A DNA stretch of 64,000 nucleotides, taken from contig CM071568.1 of NCBI GenBank assembly GCA_036426205.1, positions 51,062,040 to 51,126,039 on the forward strand, given 5' to 3'. Below the pieces are notes generated by a model, which was not told the origin of the DNA, did not search any database, and was given only the letters and a program-made list of their open reading frames with translations. Source of the DNA: Ascaphus truei. Lineage: Eukaryota > Chordata > Amphibia > Anura > Ascaphidae. Positions 21,660 to 32,903 of the stretch are shown here, in pieces. The translations under genes and the position numbers were made by a program. Numbering within the stretch: position 1 is the first letter of the stretch; each line of letters begins with the position of its first letter.

Positions 21660-22509
21660 ATTTATATTATATGTATGCATTTCTGATGATGTAACACTAT
21701 TGATTCTATTCATGGACATCCATCTCCCAGCTTCCAAAATAATACTAACAAATCATGTGATACTTATACACATACTGTATCAATGATGATTTTGATGGTT
21801 CATTTTTAATCTGCAAGAACTTTATAACCAAGGCATGCCGTTCAGCATGATACAAAAATTATTCATGCATCACCTTTATCTATAAGTAATGGATGCCCTT
21901 TTTGAACTTTCACAATTTAACCTCTCCCCGACTAATAATGAACAACTAATGATAAGAGCGCATGAATGCTATATTTCATTAATGAACTGGATTAGCAAGT
22001 GCAGCACACTAAAATTTGACTTACGTTGAAGTTGTCTCATTACTGCCATGTGTAACTTAACACATCTCTATAGCAACTCATAACAGATCATAACCAGTGG
22101 TTCAAAGAAAAAGTAGCAAATAGGCAAGTGGATGTGTGTGACTTTTGTCCCTTTTCCATTTTCTGACATTTTCCCAGGAATGTTTATGCAGATCCTAAGT
22201 GGAATAGTATATTTCCAAAACGGCGTCTTTGACTCATCCGCATGCAGTGTACATTAATAGTACTTGTAATGTCCTCATGTGCATAGAGAGTTTGCAGAAG
22301 GAAATGAGTTGGACCGGTATATGCTTATGCTTACCTATGTATGACTTTTGTTTATTTTGTTTCCATTTGAGATTCCTACAAGCATTACATACACTTGTAA
22401 TGTAATACAATACATTGTTCACTGCCTGTGTAGGAAATGTGGATTTTTAATAATGGAAGCAAATAGCCAATAACTCTCATATACCCTCATACCCTTAATT
22501 CCCTTAATA
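21660..22509. other. no recognisable feature
   Basis: AT-rich DNA. Nothing recognised. Confidence 0.55.
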
Positions 22510-23009
22510 CCCTTAATACCAAAAAAATGAGACAAGAAAATATAGGACCCTTTCAGTGTGCGATGGGCAGACAAATTATTGGAGATAAGGAAAAAGCAGA
22601 GGTATTAAACAAATCCTTTGCCTTTGTGTTTTCAGGGAAGAATCAAGTTCAATTGTAGTTCCGCAGGAGGAAGCCACAACCTCAATATTAATGAACAATT
22701 GGTTAACTGAAGAAGAAGTTCATAGGCAGATTGAAAAATTTAAGTAAATAATGCAACTGGCCCTGATGGCATACATCCAAGAGTTCTCAAGGAGTTAAGA
22801 TCAGTAATAGCCAAACCATTATATTTAATATTCAAGGACTCCATTTCCACAGGCTCAGTACCACAAGATTGGCATAAAGCAGATGTGGTGCCTATATTTA
22901 AAAAGGGAGCTAGATCACAACCGGGGAATAAGAGACCTGTAAGCCTGACTTCAATAGTGGGGAAACTACTTGAAGGTTTAATACGGGATATTATATACAG
23001 GAATACCTA

Positions 23010-23213
23010 ATGGAAAACAAAATTATTAGTAATAGCCAGCATGGTTTTATGAAGGTTAGATTATGCCAAGCTAACCTTATTAGTTTCTTTGAGGAGGTAA
23101 GTAGGAATTTAGACCAGGGTAATGCAGTTGATGTGGTCTACTTAGATTTTGCAAAGGCTTTTGATACAGTTCCACAAAAGAGGTTGGTGTTCAAAATAAA
23201 CCAAATTGTACTC
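23010..23213 (+). pseudogene. CR1-like reverse transcriptase, palm part 1
   Basis: Reads NSQHGFMKVRLCQANLISFF, then VVYLDFAKAFDTVPQKRL. This is the CR1 RT block with the catalytic-region Asp in YLDFAKAFD. The frame ends at the Tigger-like insertion. The intervening RT residues up to SGVPQGS follow in the 3' part at about 25,375. It is dead because of the insertion and frameshifts. Confidence 0.85.
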
Positions 23214-23286
23214 AGTACAGGTAAACCCCGTTATAACGCGACCCGTTATAACGCGATTCGGTTATAATGTGGTTTTCCCGTGGCTC

Positions 23287-23905
23287 TCACTGCACACACT
23301 GCACACACACTGCTCACTGCTCACACTGCACACACTGCTCACTGCTCACACTGCACACTGCACACACTCTCACTGCTCACACTGCTCACACTGCACACTG
23401 CACACAGCACACACTCTCACTGCACACACTGCACACACTGCACGCACACTGCACACTGCACACAACACACACTCTCACTGCACACACTGCTCACTGCTCA
23501 CACTGCACACTGCACACAACACACACTCTCACTGCTCACACTCCACACTGCACACAACACACACTCTCACTGCTCACACTGCTCACACTGCTCACACTGC
23601 ACACTGCACACAGCACACAGCACAAACTCTCACTGCTCACACTGCACACAGCACACACCACAAACTCTCACTGCTTACACTGCACACACTGCACACACTG
23701 CACACACACTGCTCACTGCTCACACTGCACACACTGCACACTGCACACAACACACACTCTCACTGCACACACTTCTCACTGCTCACACTGCACACTGCAC
23801 ACAACACACACTCTCACTCTCACTGCACACACTGCTCACTGCACACACTCTCACTGCACACTGCACACAACACACTGCACACACTCTCACTACACACCTT
23901 TGTGT
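23287..23905 (+). repeat. CACTGCTCACA/CACTGCACA satellite
   Basis: About 620 bp of CACTGCACA, CACTGCTCA and CACACTCTCA units in shifting combinations. The three overlapping His/Thr/Leu-rich open frames it produces are artefacts of a repeat free of stop codons. Confidence 0.95.
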
Positions 23906-24270
23906 GAGTTCACAGCACACAGCTCTCACAGCACTCAGAAGTCAGCAGCCCACTCCCCCCCCCTCACATGTCAGCAGCCCACCCCCCCTCGCCATGGGAA
24001 GGCAGCATGAATATAATAGGATTATCTCACTTGTCATGTACAGCCCTGCCTGAGGAATCCCTTTAAACCCTTCTCCTGCCCAAGGGTACCTGCAGCTTAC
24101 TGCCTGGCCTATTGCTGGTTAACCCTTTCGTTGCTGGATTTAACATCTTTTGTCCTTCAGCCGCCATTTTAACACCACACACACACACACACCCCCAACC
24201 AACAGCACACACCACAACACACATCCAACACATCACTCACAAACACCACACAACACGACCCGACACACAC

Positions 24271-24372
24271 ACCTTTTAGATCAGCTCAGCACATCCTCTC
24301 TCCCCGGTACTAAGCCCCGCCCCCTGCATGCTCTGACCTCTCCGGCAGCCTGCTACCGCGCACCGCAAAACC
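24271..24372 (+). repeat. 102-bp direct repeat, left copy
   Basis: Starts ACCTTTTAGATCAGCTCAGC right after a CA-rich run. The partner is at 24,846-24,947, with only a few mismatches. Confidence 0.95.
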
Positions 24373-24584
24373 AGCAATAACTTTAGTACAGCAATTCAAC
24401 TAGAATATATGTTTAGTGAGAATATTATGCATGTTGTCACTTTGCCTAGGTTCTCCTCCCTCCCACAGCAACTTGTGGCTAAGTAGCTACAACATTGTGA
24501 GTAATACAGCAAAGGACAATGGTTCCATCTGAGGTACTGGCATCACACATTGGGAGCTTCTGATCTGTTACCAGTAACAGAAGT

Positions 24585-24760
24585 TAGCATGAAGAAGTAG
24601 CTTTGTTGCAAGAACACTGCTTAATAAGCTAGTGAATCTAGTTCTAATGTCATAGTCAGCTATCCCAGTGCCCTTTTGAAAAAGCACTTTCTCTTCCTGT
24701 GCCTCAGGCACCGAATTTACATCAGAGCAGAGTCTCATTGTGCCTGCTAAACATCTATGT
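24585..24760 (+). mobile_element. MIR-like SINE
   Basis: Landmarks in order: CCCAGTGCCCTTTTGAAAAAG, CACTTTCTCTTCCTGTGCCTC, then GAGTCTCATTGTGCCTGC. These follow the MIR/CORE-SINE tail pattern. It lies between the two 102-bp repeats. Confidence 0.55.
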
Positions 24761-24845
24761 ACAATGCACAATACTTTATTATTAGTATATAAGAAAATCA
24801 ACATATGTAAATATAAAATATACACACACACACACACACACACCT

Positions 24846-24947
24846 ACCTTTTAGATCAGCTCAGCACATCCTTTCTCCCCGGTACTAAGCCCCGCCCCCT
24901 GCATGCTCTGACCTCCCCGGCAGCCTGCTACCGCGCACCGCAAAACC
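24846..24947 (+). repeat. 102-bp direct repeat, right copy
   Basis: Near-identical to 24,271-24,372 and likewise preceded by a (CA)n run. Followed by tandem GGGGCTGGGAGGGAGAGGGA units. Confidence 0.95.
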
Positions 24948-25374
24948 TGGGGGCTGGGAGGGAGAGGGATGGGGCTGGGAGGGAGAGGGAGGGGGCTGGG
25001 AGGGAGAGGGAGGGAGGAGGGATGAATCACCGCCATTTTTTAAAACTTTTTAAAAATTTATTTATTTAATTAACTGGCGCCCGGCCAGAGTCATCGCGGG
25101 CCGCACAGAGAGGCTAGACCGGACGCATGTGTTGTGCAGACCTCTTCCTTCCTTCCCTCCTCACTCCCTCCCTCCCAATCAGGCACGCGGCGGCCATTTT
25201 TTAAAAAAAATTAGCGCGACCCCGTTACTAACGCGGTGGTCTCGGGGTGGACCCCGAGGACCGCGCTATAACGGGGTTTACCTGTAATAATATATGCACC
25301 TGGATTGAAAACTGGTTGAAGGATAGACAGCAGATGGTTGTCATAAATGAAACTTTTCAGGTTGGGATAAAGTC

Positions 25375-26039
25375 GTGAGTGGAGTACCTCAAGGATCAGT
25401 ACTGGAGCCCCTGCTTTTTAACTTGTTTATTAATGACCTTAAGGTTGGCATCGAGAGAAAAGTCTCCATTTTTGCTGATGATACTAAATTGTGTAATGTA
25501 GTAGAATCCTCTCTCCAGAAGGACTTGGAGAGACTGGAAACTTGGGCAGGTAAATGGCAAAAGAGGTTTAATACAGATAAATGTAAAGTTATGCATTTGG
25601 GAAGAAAGAATAAACAGGATCTATAAATTAAATGGGGATAAATTGGGGGAATCCTCGATGGAGAAGGATTTAGGAGTGCTTATAGACAGCAGGCTTAGCA
25701 ATAGTGCCCAAAGTCATGCAGTAGCTGCAAAGGCAAACAAGATCTTATCTTGCATTAAACGGGCAATGGATGGAAGGGAAGTAAACATAATTATGCCCCT
25801 TTACAAAGTATTAGTAAGACCACACCTTGAATATGGAGTACAATTTTGGGTACCTCTCCTTAGAAAAGACATTATGGAACGAGAGAGTGCAGAAAAGAGC
25901 CACCAAATTAATAAAGGGGATGGACAATATAACTTGTGAGGAGAGGTTACCTAAATTAGATTTATTTATATTAGAAAAGAGTCATCTAAGAGGGTATATG
26001 ATAACTATATACAAATATATTCGGGGACAGTACAGGTAG
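25375..26039 (+). pseudogene. CR1-like reverse transcriptase, palm part 2 to C-terminus
   Basis: Begins MSGVPQGSVLEPLLFNLFIN, with the catalytic FADDTKL box at about 25,475. Then come RFNTDKCKVMHLG, KDLGVLIDSRLS, the VRPHLEYGVQFW block and RATKLIKGM. All are standard CR1 landmarks in the right order. At least two frameshifts (near 25,630 and 25,880) break the frame. Confidence 0.85.
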
Positions 26040-26520
26040 CTTTCAAAAGAACTATTCATCCCAAGGGCAGTACAAAGGACTCAGGGGGATCCCTTAAGGT
26101 TGAAGGAAAGGAGATTTCACCAGCAAAAAATGAAAGGGTTCTTTACATTAAGGGCAGTTAAAATGTGGAATTCATTACCCATGGAGACTGTGCTGGCAGA
26201 TACAATAGATTTGTTCAAAAAACATTTGACATCTTTTTAGAAGGGAATAGTATACAGGGATATACCAAATAATTAAACATGAGAAGGATGTTGATCCAGG
26301 GAATAATCCTGTTGCCAATTCTTGGAGTCAGAAAGGAATTTATTTTTCCCCTTATGAGATTTCATTGGATGATGATTCACTGGTTTTTTGTTTTGTTTAC
26401 CTTCCTCTGGATCAATAATGAAGTATATATATAGGATAAAGTATCTGTTGTCTAAATTTTGCATAGGTTGAACTTGATGGACGTATGTCTTTTTTCAACC
26501 TCATCTACTATGTGACTATG

Positions 26521-27022
26521 TAACTCATCTTCTGTAGATGATATATAAAGACCCTGATACCAGAGTAAAGAGTTCAATATACCTTCTCAAACACACCTTT
26601 ATTAGATACGTGGAGAGCTACCTGTGCACAAAAAGGAACACACCTGAAATACCTGCGATGTATGCTAATTTGAACATGCACAGTATATTGAAATAATTAA
26701 ATACAGCATATTTCCCAGATATCACAGGTGTGTTCCTACTCGTAAAAAATATACCATTCTCTCTGTCTTTGGATGGGAGTAACGCCACATTTAGGTAGGA
26801 CCTAACTAATGTCTCGTTGAATCCCTGCGTTACCTATAACAGAACTCTATGGATAGACTTTATTAGAGGGAATACCTCATTAGCACAGCTGTTCGAATTA
26901 ACGCAATGCCCTTTACAGCCGAAAACAGCACGTCATGCTGCAGTAGTGAGCTTTAAGGATACCATTTAATGAGGCGTTAACTTAAGTTAACAACTTGTTA
27001 AGTCAATAATGGACCTCTGTGG
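26521..27022. other. unassigned DNA
   Basis: Contains a 'CACACCTTTATTAGATAC' segment and two GTGTGTTCC/GGAACACACCTG complementary stretches (about 26,630 and 26,725), suggesting a small hairpin element. I cannot classify it. Confidence 0.4.
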
Positions 27023-27027
27023 ATCAG

Positions 27028-27860
27028 TGTATCTCGTTGCTCACCACAAACGAAGCACGACGGCGGTGCTGAGGCAGGGAATTGAGTAACGCTGACCCAC
27101 AGCCACGCGGGCGCACCTAAAGTGTAGAGTAGTCGTTCAGGCCATTTCAGGATTATGGATAGTAGAATAGTAATGGTACTTGCCAGGTTCAGGAGTGGAG
27201 AGTTGCAGATCGTCGGTTTGCGTAGCAAGGTTCAGGAGTGGAGAGTTGCAGATCGTCGGTGTATGTAGCCAGGTTCAGGATTGGAGATAGTCGGATCGTA
27301 GGAGTACTTAGCCAAGGCCAGGACTGGAGCCAGGAGAGTAGTCAGACAAGCCGGATCAAGAGTAGAGAGAAGCGGAGTCCAAGGTACTAGCAGGGTCAGG
27401 CAACAAGAGGTTAAACAGCAAGCAAGGTAAGGTAAGGCAAGGTTCAGGAACTAGATGTGGCAAGGAACGGCGTCACAACGACTATGCTCAGCGATGACTG
27501 AGTGCAGATTGAAGGTATAAATAGGAGGAGCCTCCAATAGCCAGCCAGGGTGGAACCAGGAAGTGAAAGAGTATTGGCTGCTGGTGCACACAGGTGTGTC
27601 CTAGGAAACAGCCTAATCAGGGTTGACTGTAGTAGTGCTTGCGCGCCATCCCACGCGCGTCACGGAGGCTGGAGGAGCGTCCACGATGTGTGACAGGTTG
27701 AGGGGCGGGATCAGGGTCCGTTTCAGCATGAACAGGAAGCGCAGGATCCACGCGCGTGCGCGTCACAAGACCAGGTGATTGCACAACTTGACTGTCTGCT
27801 TCAGAAGGACCCGAGAGGGGAGGAGACGGTCTTTGCACGCCAGGATGGCGAATCCTCACA
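27028..27860 (-). mobile_element. solo LTR, family 2
   Basis: A perfect 5-bp duplication ATCAG flanks it (27,023-27,027 and 27,861-27,865). The minus strand begins TGTGAGGATTCGCC and ends GAGATACA, so it has TG...CA ends. It includes GC-rich 'ACGCGCACGCGCG', a TATTTATA box-like site and a pyrimidine-rich half with 43-bp subrepeats (27,185 and 27,228). No internal region is attached. A Ty3/gypsy origin is likely but not proven. Confidence 0.85.
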
Positions 27861-28065
27861 ATCAGGGAATGAATGCATAAAACCCTGAAATTATTTTTTA
27901 AAAAATACATACGCAGGGATGAGAGCACTAGACATACACAGGACACCTTAGAAAAACAGGAATCTGCTCTTAAGGGCTTAAATCTAACATGTAGTCGATG
28001 ATAGATACACGAACATGAACTTTGCTTTGCTATAAAAATGTTTACAATACCGCTCAATAAATGAT

Positions 28066-28809
28066 TGTAACCATGGCTGTGTGTGGCTACTCTTCTGCCC
28101 TGTCCTGTCCAGTCCTGGTAACAGCAGGCAGTGTTGGGATTAATCATGGGTTTTCCCCACTCAAGGCAGTACTCTTGAGTGACAGGGGAGGAGGTGGGAT
28201 CAGGTCTGTGTTCTACCCAATCCTGGGTTCAGACCTGGTACCCTTCCCCTACTGTACTCAAGGGGGTTGCATCTCCAAATTGTTAGTTGATCGCTACCCT
28301 TGTGAGAGACATGCTGCTGTGCACTGGCAGGCCCAGGTTAACTTCCCTTCGAGGGAGTGAGTGATAACCTATACTCCCGGTCCTGCTAGAGGATCAGGGA
28401 AGAGCTAGGACTGCTGTGGGGGCCTTTGACCTGTAGTGCAGGTTCAGGGACCATCTGAAGTTTTAGACCAGAGCTTTGACTGCATTGGGCAGAGCTGCCA
28501 AGTGACTGTGCTGGGAGCAGAGAAGAATAAAACCATTCCTGTTTTTATACCTCCTGCCTGGTGTGTAATCTTTCCGGGGGAGAGGAGTCTGTTCTACTGT
28601 GGGAGATTACCTTCATAAATGTGAAGCCTACAACAGATGGAGGCGCTGAGTTTCATGGAGTAAATGTTGGGTATGTACCCCAGAAGCCTTTTCTGCAGTT
28701 CCTCCAACCATCGGCGGACACCCCAGCCTCTTGTGAGCCTACAGGTAGCATGCACCATACACCTGGTAACAGGTGGAATCTCCCATAAGGTGGGGGAAAC
28801 ACCGTTACA
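28066..28809 (+). mobile_element. solo LTR, family 1 copy A
   Basis: A 4-bp TGAT duplication (28,062-28,065 and 28,810-28,813) flanks TGTAACC...GTTACA. It carries AATAAA near 28,529 and ATGGAGGCGCTG near 28,637, as in copies B and C. It ends 90 bp before an unrelated LTR in the same orientation. Confidence 0.8.
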
Positions 28810-28899
28810 TGATGATGGACTTTTCTGATTGCCACATCATGACTTAGAGGTAATATTTGCACTGGGATCTACATTTTTTTCTGCATACTCTATATATAG

Positions 28900-29286
28900 T
28901 GTGATGTGCTCAAGCAGAATGTGTTTGAGGGGAGGAACATAGGACCCAGCACCTTCCAGGGTGTGTTCCCTTCCCTCTCACATGACCACTAATTAATCAG
29001 GTACCATGTAAAAGGCAGCACAGACAGTTTCCTGTGCTGATCTGAAGGCACACATACACAGACAGCCCTGTGAGAGACTGCAAAGGGAGCTGCTGCCTGT
29101 CCACAGGTACAGGGTGCAAGGTGGGGAAAGAGCTTAGCTCTCCCACATTTAGTCAGCACTCCCCGAAGTGGAGTTAGGTTTTCTTTATATTTTGTTCCGG
29201 AGTTGTACCCTGTAAATAAACCCCCTGTGCACCAAACTCTACGTTTCCTGCCTTTGATCTGGGACATAATATCCTACGCTGTGACA
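28900..29286 (+). mobile_element. LTR of a truncated gypsy-like element
   Basis: Runs from TGTGATGTGC to GCTGTGACA. It has an AATAAA at about 29,213 (in GTAAATAAACC) and a 'GTTTCCTGCC...GGGACA' 3' segment shared with the LTR ending at about 57,014. It is followed by a short leader and a gag start codon at 29,346, so it is a 5' LTR with the rest of the element lost. Confidence 0.65.
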
Positions 29287-29345
29287 GAGACATCAGAATT
29301 GGTGGAGTGTAATGCGGGCAGTCCACAAGGCAGTGAAAGTGAAAA

Positions 29346-29444
29346 ATGGAAGAATTTCTCACCACGCTTCAGCACAAACAAACAGAAAATGCAGGTATCC
29401 TAATGCAGGGTTTGCAGCAATATGCTAAGATTTCTCTTTTTTGA
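29346..29444 (+). pseudogene. gag N-terminal fragment
   Basis: 32 codons starting MEEFLTTLQHKQTEN. They resemble the gag start of the Gmr1-like element at 41,305 on the minus strand (MEEFFKEFLCEQTRQQ). The frame closes at TGA after KISLF. It is 60 bases downstream of the LTR, in the normal position for gag. Everything beyond is missing. It is probably a truncated relative of the Gmr1-like element. Confidence 0.6.
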
Positions 29445-29716
29445 AGGCAATAGCAGTGTACTGTATGGCCGATTGCACGCTTTGGAGTACAGTATATTGA
29501 ATTGGCCTCTTGGAGGGATATGTATTACGATGGTGCAGTTTGCTCCAAAACATAAAGGAACATTTTTCCTACCTGTATGCTTCAATTTTTCGCCAGCACC
29601 ATATTTATGAAACTACACAAAGAGGATAGATAGCACTCACTCAATCAGTATAAATATAAATGTGCAGTATAAATATAAATAACTAGGAGGACCCAAATTT
29701 CCCCACAACCAATAGT

Positions 29717-30171
29717 CAAAAAAATAACTAAAGTTCCAGCACTCACTCACTCACTCACTTCCTGGTGTACTCAGGACTTTGCTCGTTTGAGCTTGCTAGT
29801 TGCATTTTTTGTGATTATTGAGTGCTGCTCTGGTGGCTGGGGTGTCAGGGTTAAGGGAAGTACCGTATGGTCTTTATAGACCTGAGGGAACGGGCCTGAG
29901 GAAGGGGTCTCCCCCCACAACGTTGCCCCCCTGATCACCCTCCCCCATTTGTGTTGTCCCCACTCTCCTTACCTAGTGTCTATCCCACTCCCTGTCCCTG
30001 TGTATTTTCACTCCCACCACCGTTATTGTAGGATTTTGTTCTGTAATTTGCGCCGCATTACTCCAAGTTGTATTATCTTGTGCATACATTAAATTACTTA
30101 CTTGTTTGGCATATACCTAGTTTTTGGACTTTCTCTGAGTCAGTGAGTGCTGGAACTTTAGTTATTTTTTG
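29717..30171. mobile_element. Penelope-like remnant between inverted repeats
   Basis: Near-perfect 29-30-bp inverted repeats (29,717-29,746 and 30,143-30,171, half AATAACTAAAGTTCCAGCAC) enclose about 400 bp. That interval contains a degenerate ribozyme-like motif and a GC-rich segment. The layout is like 12,896-13,082. No coding part remains. Confidence 0.5.
29895..29925 (+). ncRNA. degenerate hammerhead-like motif
   Basis: CCTGAGGAA, stem GGGG-TCT-CCCC, then ACAACGTTG. The core differs from CUGAUGA at one base, and GAAA has become ACAA. Probably inactive. Confidence 0.35.
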
Positions 30172-30317
30172 CATATTTAGGAAACATGTTAATCTACCAT
30201 CTAACATTTTGTGCAAATCTGTTAGGTTAACGCCACTTCAGACCTGGAGGATTTATTTCATGCCAAGAGATAGAGGAAACTACACTAGTTATAGGTTCAA
30301 ATGTTGATACATCTTAT

Positions 30318-30500
30318 TATGTATGTATTTATATCTTTTTTATATAGCGCTAACAGTGTACTCAGCATTTTACAAAGACAATATAGTACATGAAATTATA
30401 ATACAAAAAGCGCAGCAAAGTCAGACAATAGGAAAGGAAATCCCTGCCCCGGAGAGTTTACAATCTAAGTGGTATGTTGGGAGATTTACAGAGACTGCAG
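30318..30500 (+). mobile_element. interspersed repeat, SINE or LINE-tail type
   Basis: 'ATATAGCGCTAACAGTG', 'CATTTTACAAAGACAATA' and 'CCCTGCCCCGGAGAGTTTAC' followed by AATCTAAGTGG form a stereotyped vertebrate interspersed-repeat string. The class is not certain. Confidence 0.5.
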
Positions 30501-32477
30501 GAAAACGTGCAGTAGATGGCAGTGCTTGGCCATAATGGTTGGTAGGAGTGACTGTGGGTGTGGGACAGTAGCACAAGTCCAAGATGCTTCTTTTGAGAGT
30601 TGAGTTTTAAGGTTGGTTGGTAGTAAATTAAATGTGTTAACACCATTAGCAGGGAAATAGTTGGCAGGGAAGCGAAGACAAGAGCAGGTGTGTATATGGC
30701 TGGGTCATGGATTAGGAGAGATATCCCCAGCAGCAAGAAGGAGGAGTAGAGCGAGAGAGAGAGAGGTGAGAAGAGGATTTGTGGGGGTGCTTTTTATTGG
30801 GGGTGTAGAAGTTGTTGGGAAGGAGGTGTGTAAATAGAAGTGCGGTGTCTGGGCACAGGCATAGGTGGAGGGAAGGTTAATACGACACTGACTCGGAATC
30901 TGAATTCAATATTGAATCCATAAATTTGAATTTAGGGCTCCCGAACATGCCCATCCTTACCCAAAATGCTCTCTGGCTTCAGCTAAACTAGAACAAAGCA
31001 CCTGGATACATTGATGCAAAGTGAACATTAGATATTTACACATGTTTTGGCGCAATTCTCCAGATTGCAACACTTGCTGTGGAGGTGATGTCATTAGAGA
31101 CCCATGTAATCCTTTTCTGATAAGATTAGTTATAATTTAATCACTGCCAGCGAAGAAAAGGGTTAAAAATGTGGAATAAGGTGCCTGTAGATTAGTGAAC
31201 CCCAGTGGAAGGGAAGTTGTAAACAATGTTTTTGTACCAGGAGAGTGCTATAAACACAAACAACTCAAAATATGTTTCTTAAAAACTGACTGAGTTCTTT
31301 GATGAATTGGCCACAATGATCGTGATTAAAAAAAATGTTTCTTTGCATCAAATTCTCCATGCTGCAAAACTAGGGCAAATTAGCATGAGAATTATCAATT
31401 GAAAAAATTTATTGCTTTCAAAAGTTTATTTTTCTTTGATAAAATTGGTGCTACTTTTCAATAGAGTACTTGTCTTCTGGATCTCGAGGGATGTAAATCA
31501 TTGCATTATGTTACACTCGTCATACTCACAACAAGGCACTATTAAAAGAAAATGCAAAGACAACTAATGCTATATTACTTCCTACTGTGTGTTTCATTAG
31601 ACGTGTTGATTGTTACATATTTTCCTGTATCTGAACCTAGTGGAATCATATTTTTATTCTCTTTCACTATAAAAATCCATTCTTATTTGGATGCTTTCTA
31701 AAAATAATAATAATTAAAACAGGAAAAATAATACTGCTATTATTAAGTGACTGCCAAGTTCATCGTTGCTAATAACATTAGAGTGAAAGGTGCAACTTCA
31801 CCTATCATAGGAAACTGAATTAAAGATGGTCCACCTGAGACAGCTAAACTTCTAAGTGTAAGCATGTGTCGCGTCTCCGCCAGGACAATCGCAGCGGGGA
31901 CAAATACATTGTAGAATGCTTTCCCCATGTATTCTCAGTAACAGGAAGCCACCTGGTAGTGTATATTGGGTAATCGCACACTCCGTCATATTAGGGATGT
32001 TAAGCGGGAACAGTTGTAACTAGCTCCTGATCCTTGGCATCAACACTTGCAACTGAGGGCGCTGTAGCTGACGTCCGGCTACGCCCCTAGTGGTGACACC
32101 ATAATCACTTCAGTAGCACAGTGCCTCCTCCCCCTGGTGGATCTAGGAGTACAGGCACAATGCAGATGGGCGCAGCTTCGGCTTTTGCGCCAAACCCAGC
32201 CCTTTCTGTGGGCGAGGCTTCGTTTTCGTGCCGAACTATGCACATTTTTGTAAAAGAAAGCTTGCAACTCTGCAAACCTCATGTGGTTCTCCTATTTTTG
32301 GCGGGAACCGCTCTTTCATGCTCCGTAGCTCTCTTTGAGACACTACCATACATGGATTATAAGATAAAGTTCAGATAACGCACACGGCGGCTCCCTGTGC
32401 TGGGCACCGCTATAGTATTTCTGCAGTTTCCCAAATGGAGATCCTGGCTTCTTGAGCCTAAGGCGCCAAAAACACAG
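30501..32477. other. no recognisable gene
   Basis: Mostly AT-rich. 30,760-30,880 is G-rich. 32,040-32,260 is GC-richer, with 'GAGGGCGCTGTAGCTGACG' and CCCCTAGTGG, possibly an old element. No coding signal. Confidence 0.5.
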
Positions 32478-32583
32478 ATTGTAAGCTCTACAGGGCAGGG
32501 ACTGTGTGTGCAAAATGTCTCTGTAAAGCGCTACGTAAAACTAGCACCGCAATATAAGAACAAACTATTATTATTATTATTGA
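32478..32583 (+). mobile_element. SINE or LINE 3'-tail fragment
   Basis: 'GATTGTAAGCTCTACAGGGC', AGGGACTGTGTG, AAAGCGCTACGTAAAA and a (TTA)n tail. This is a common vertebrate short-repeat tail. A related 'AGTAAGCTCTTTGGGTCAGG' lies at about 43,725. Confidence 0.6.
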
Positions 32584-32903
32584 AGGACATTAAAAAAGCC
32601 CCCCTGGATCGTACATCAGGGCGAAGCTTAATAAAATTGAACAGTAGAGGCTGCAGTTTCACTGGCGGGGAAAGTGGTCCCTTGCTGGGCAAAAGCCCCC
32701 TTGGACACTACACCTGTGCAGATCGTAGAATAGGTGGAGGGGTCCATGTCATAGCTCCATTAGCAAGGGGGTCCGGCCCTGAAGGTACCATAGAGCACCC
32801 TTTGGACACTACACCTATGGACGCTCTGATCATAGCATAATAGGAGATAACCTCCTTCTCTCGCTGCAAAAGCCTGATAGCTGATCTCAGCAGCACCTTC
32901 AAA

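Larger units (their letters stand above)
23218..25284. mobile_element. Tigger/pogo-like nonautonomous element
   Basis: TA at 23,216-23,217 and 25,285-25,286. The terminal inverted repeats start CAGGTAAACCCCGTTATA and match over about 23 bp with one mismatch. The repeated CGTTATAACGCG in the subterminal region is like vertebrate Tigger termini. The inside is almost all low-complexity: a CACTGCTCACA satellite, CA runs, a 102-bp direct duplication and a MIR-like SINE. No transposase. Confidence 0.8.
22510..26520 (+). mobile_element. CR1/L2-like LINE, copy A (interrupted)
   Basis: Two parts, 22,510-23,217 and 25,285-26,520, are split by a Tigger-like insertion. The LINE reads across the break once one TA is removed. 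The 5' part enters in the middle of the reverse transcriptase. The 3' end is 'GTTGAACTTGATGGACGTAT', then TTTTTTCAACC, then a degenerate 'CTATGTGACTATGTAAC' tail typical of CR1/L2-type 3' ends in frogs. It is 5' truncated and frameshifted. A second copy lies in the opposite orientation at 48,376-53,600. Confidence 0.85.

Noticed and set aside
23206..24053. Three overlapping His/Thr/Leu-rich open frames of 230-260 codons
   Set aside because: They are produced by a stop-free CACTGCTCACA satellite; all three frames on one strand are open, which is not how a gene looks.
32121..32378. Plus-strand 85-codon frame as a gene
   Set aside because: No domain, and it overlaps decayed repeat-like sequence.
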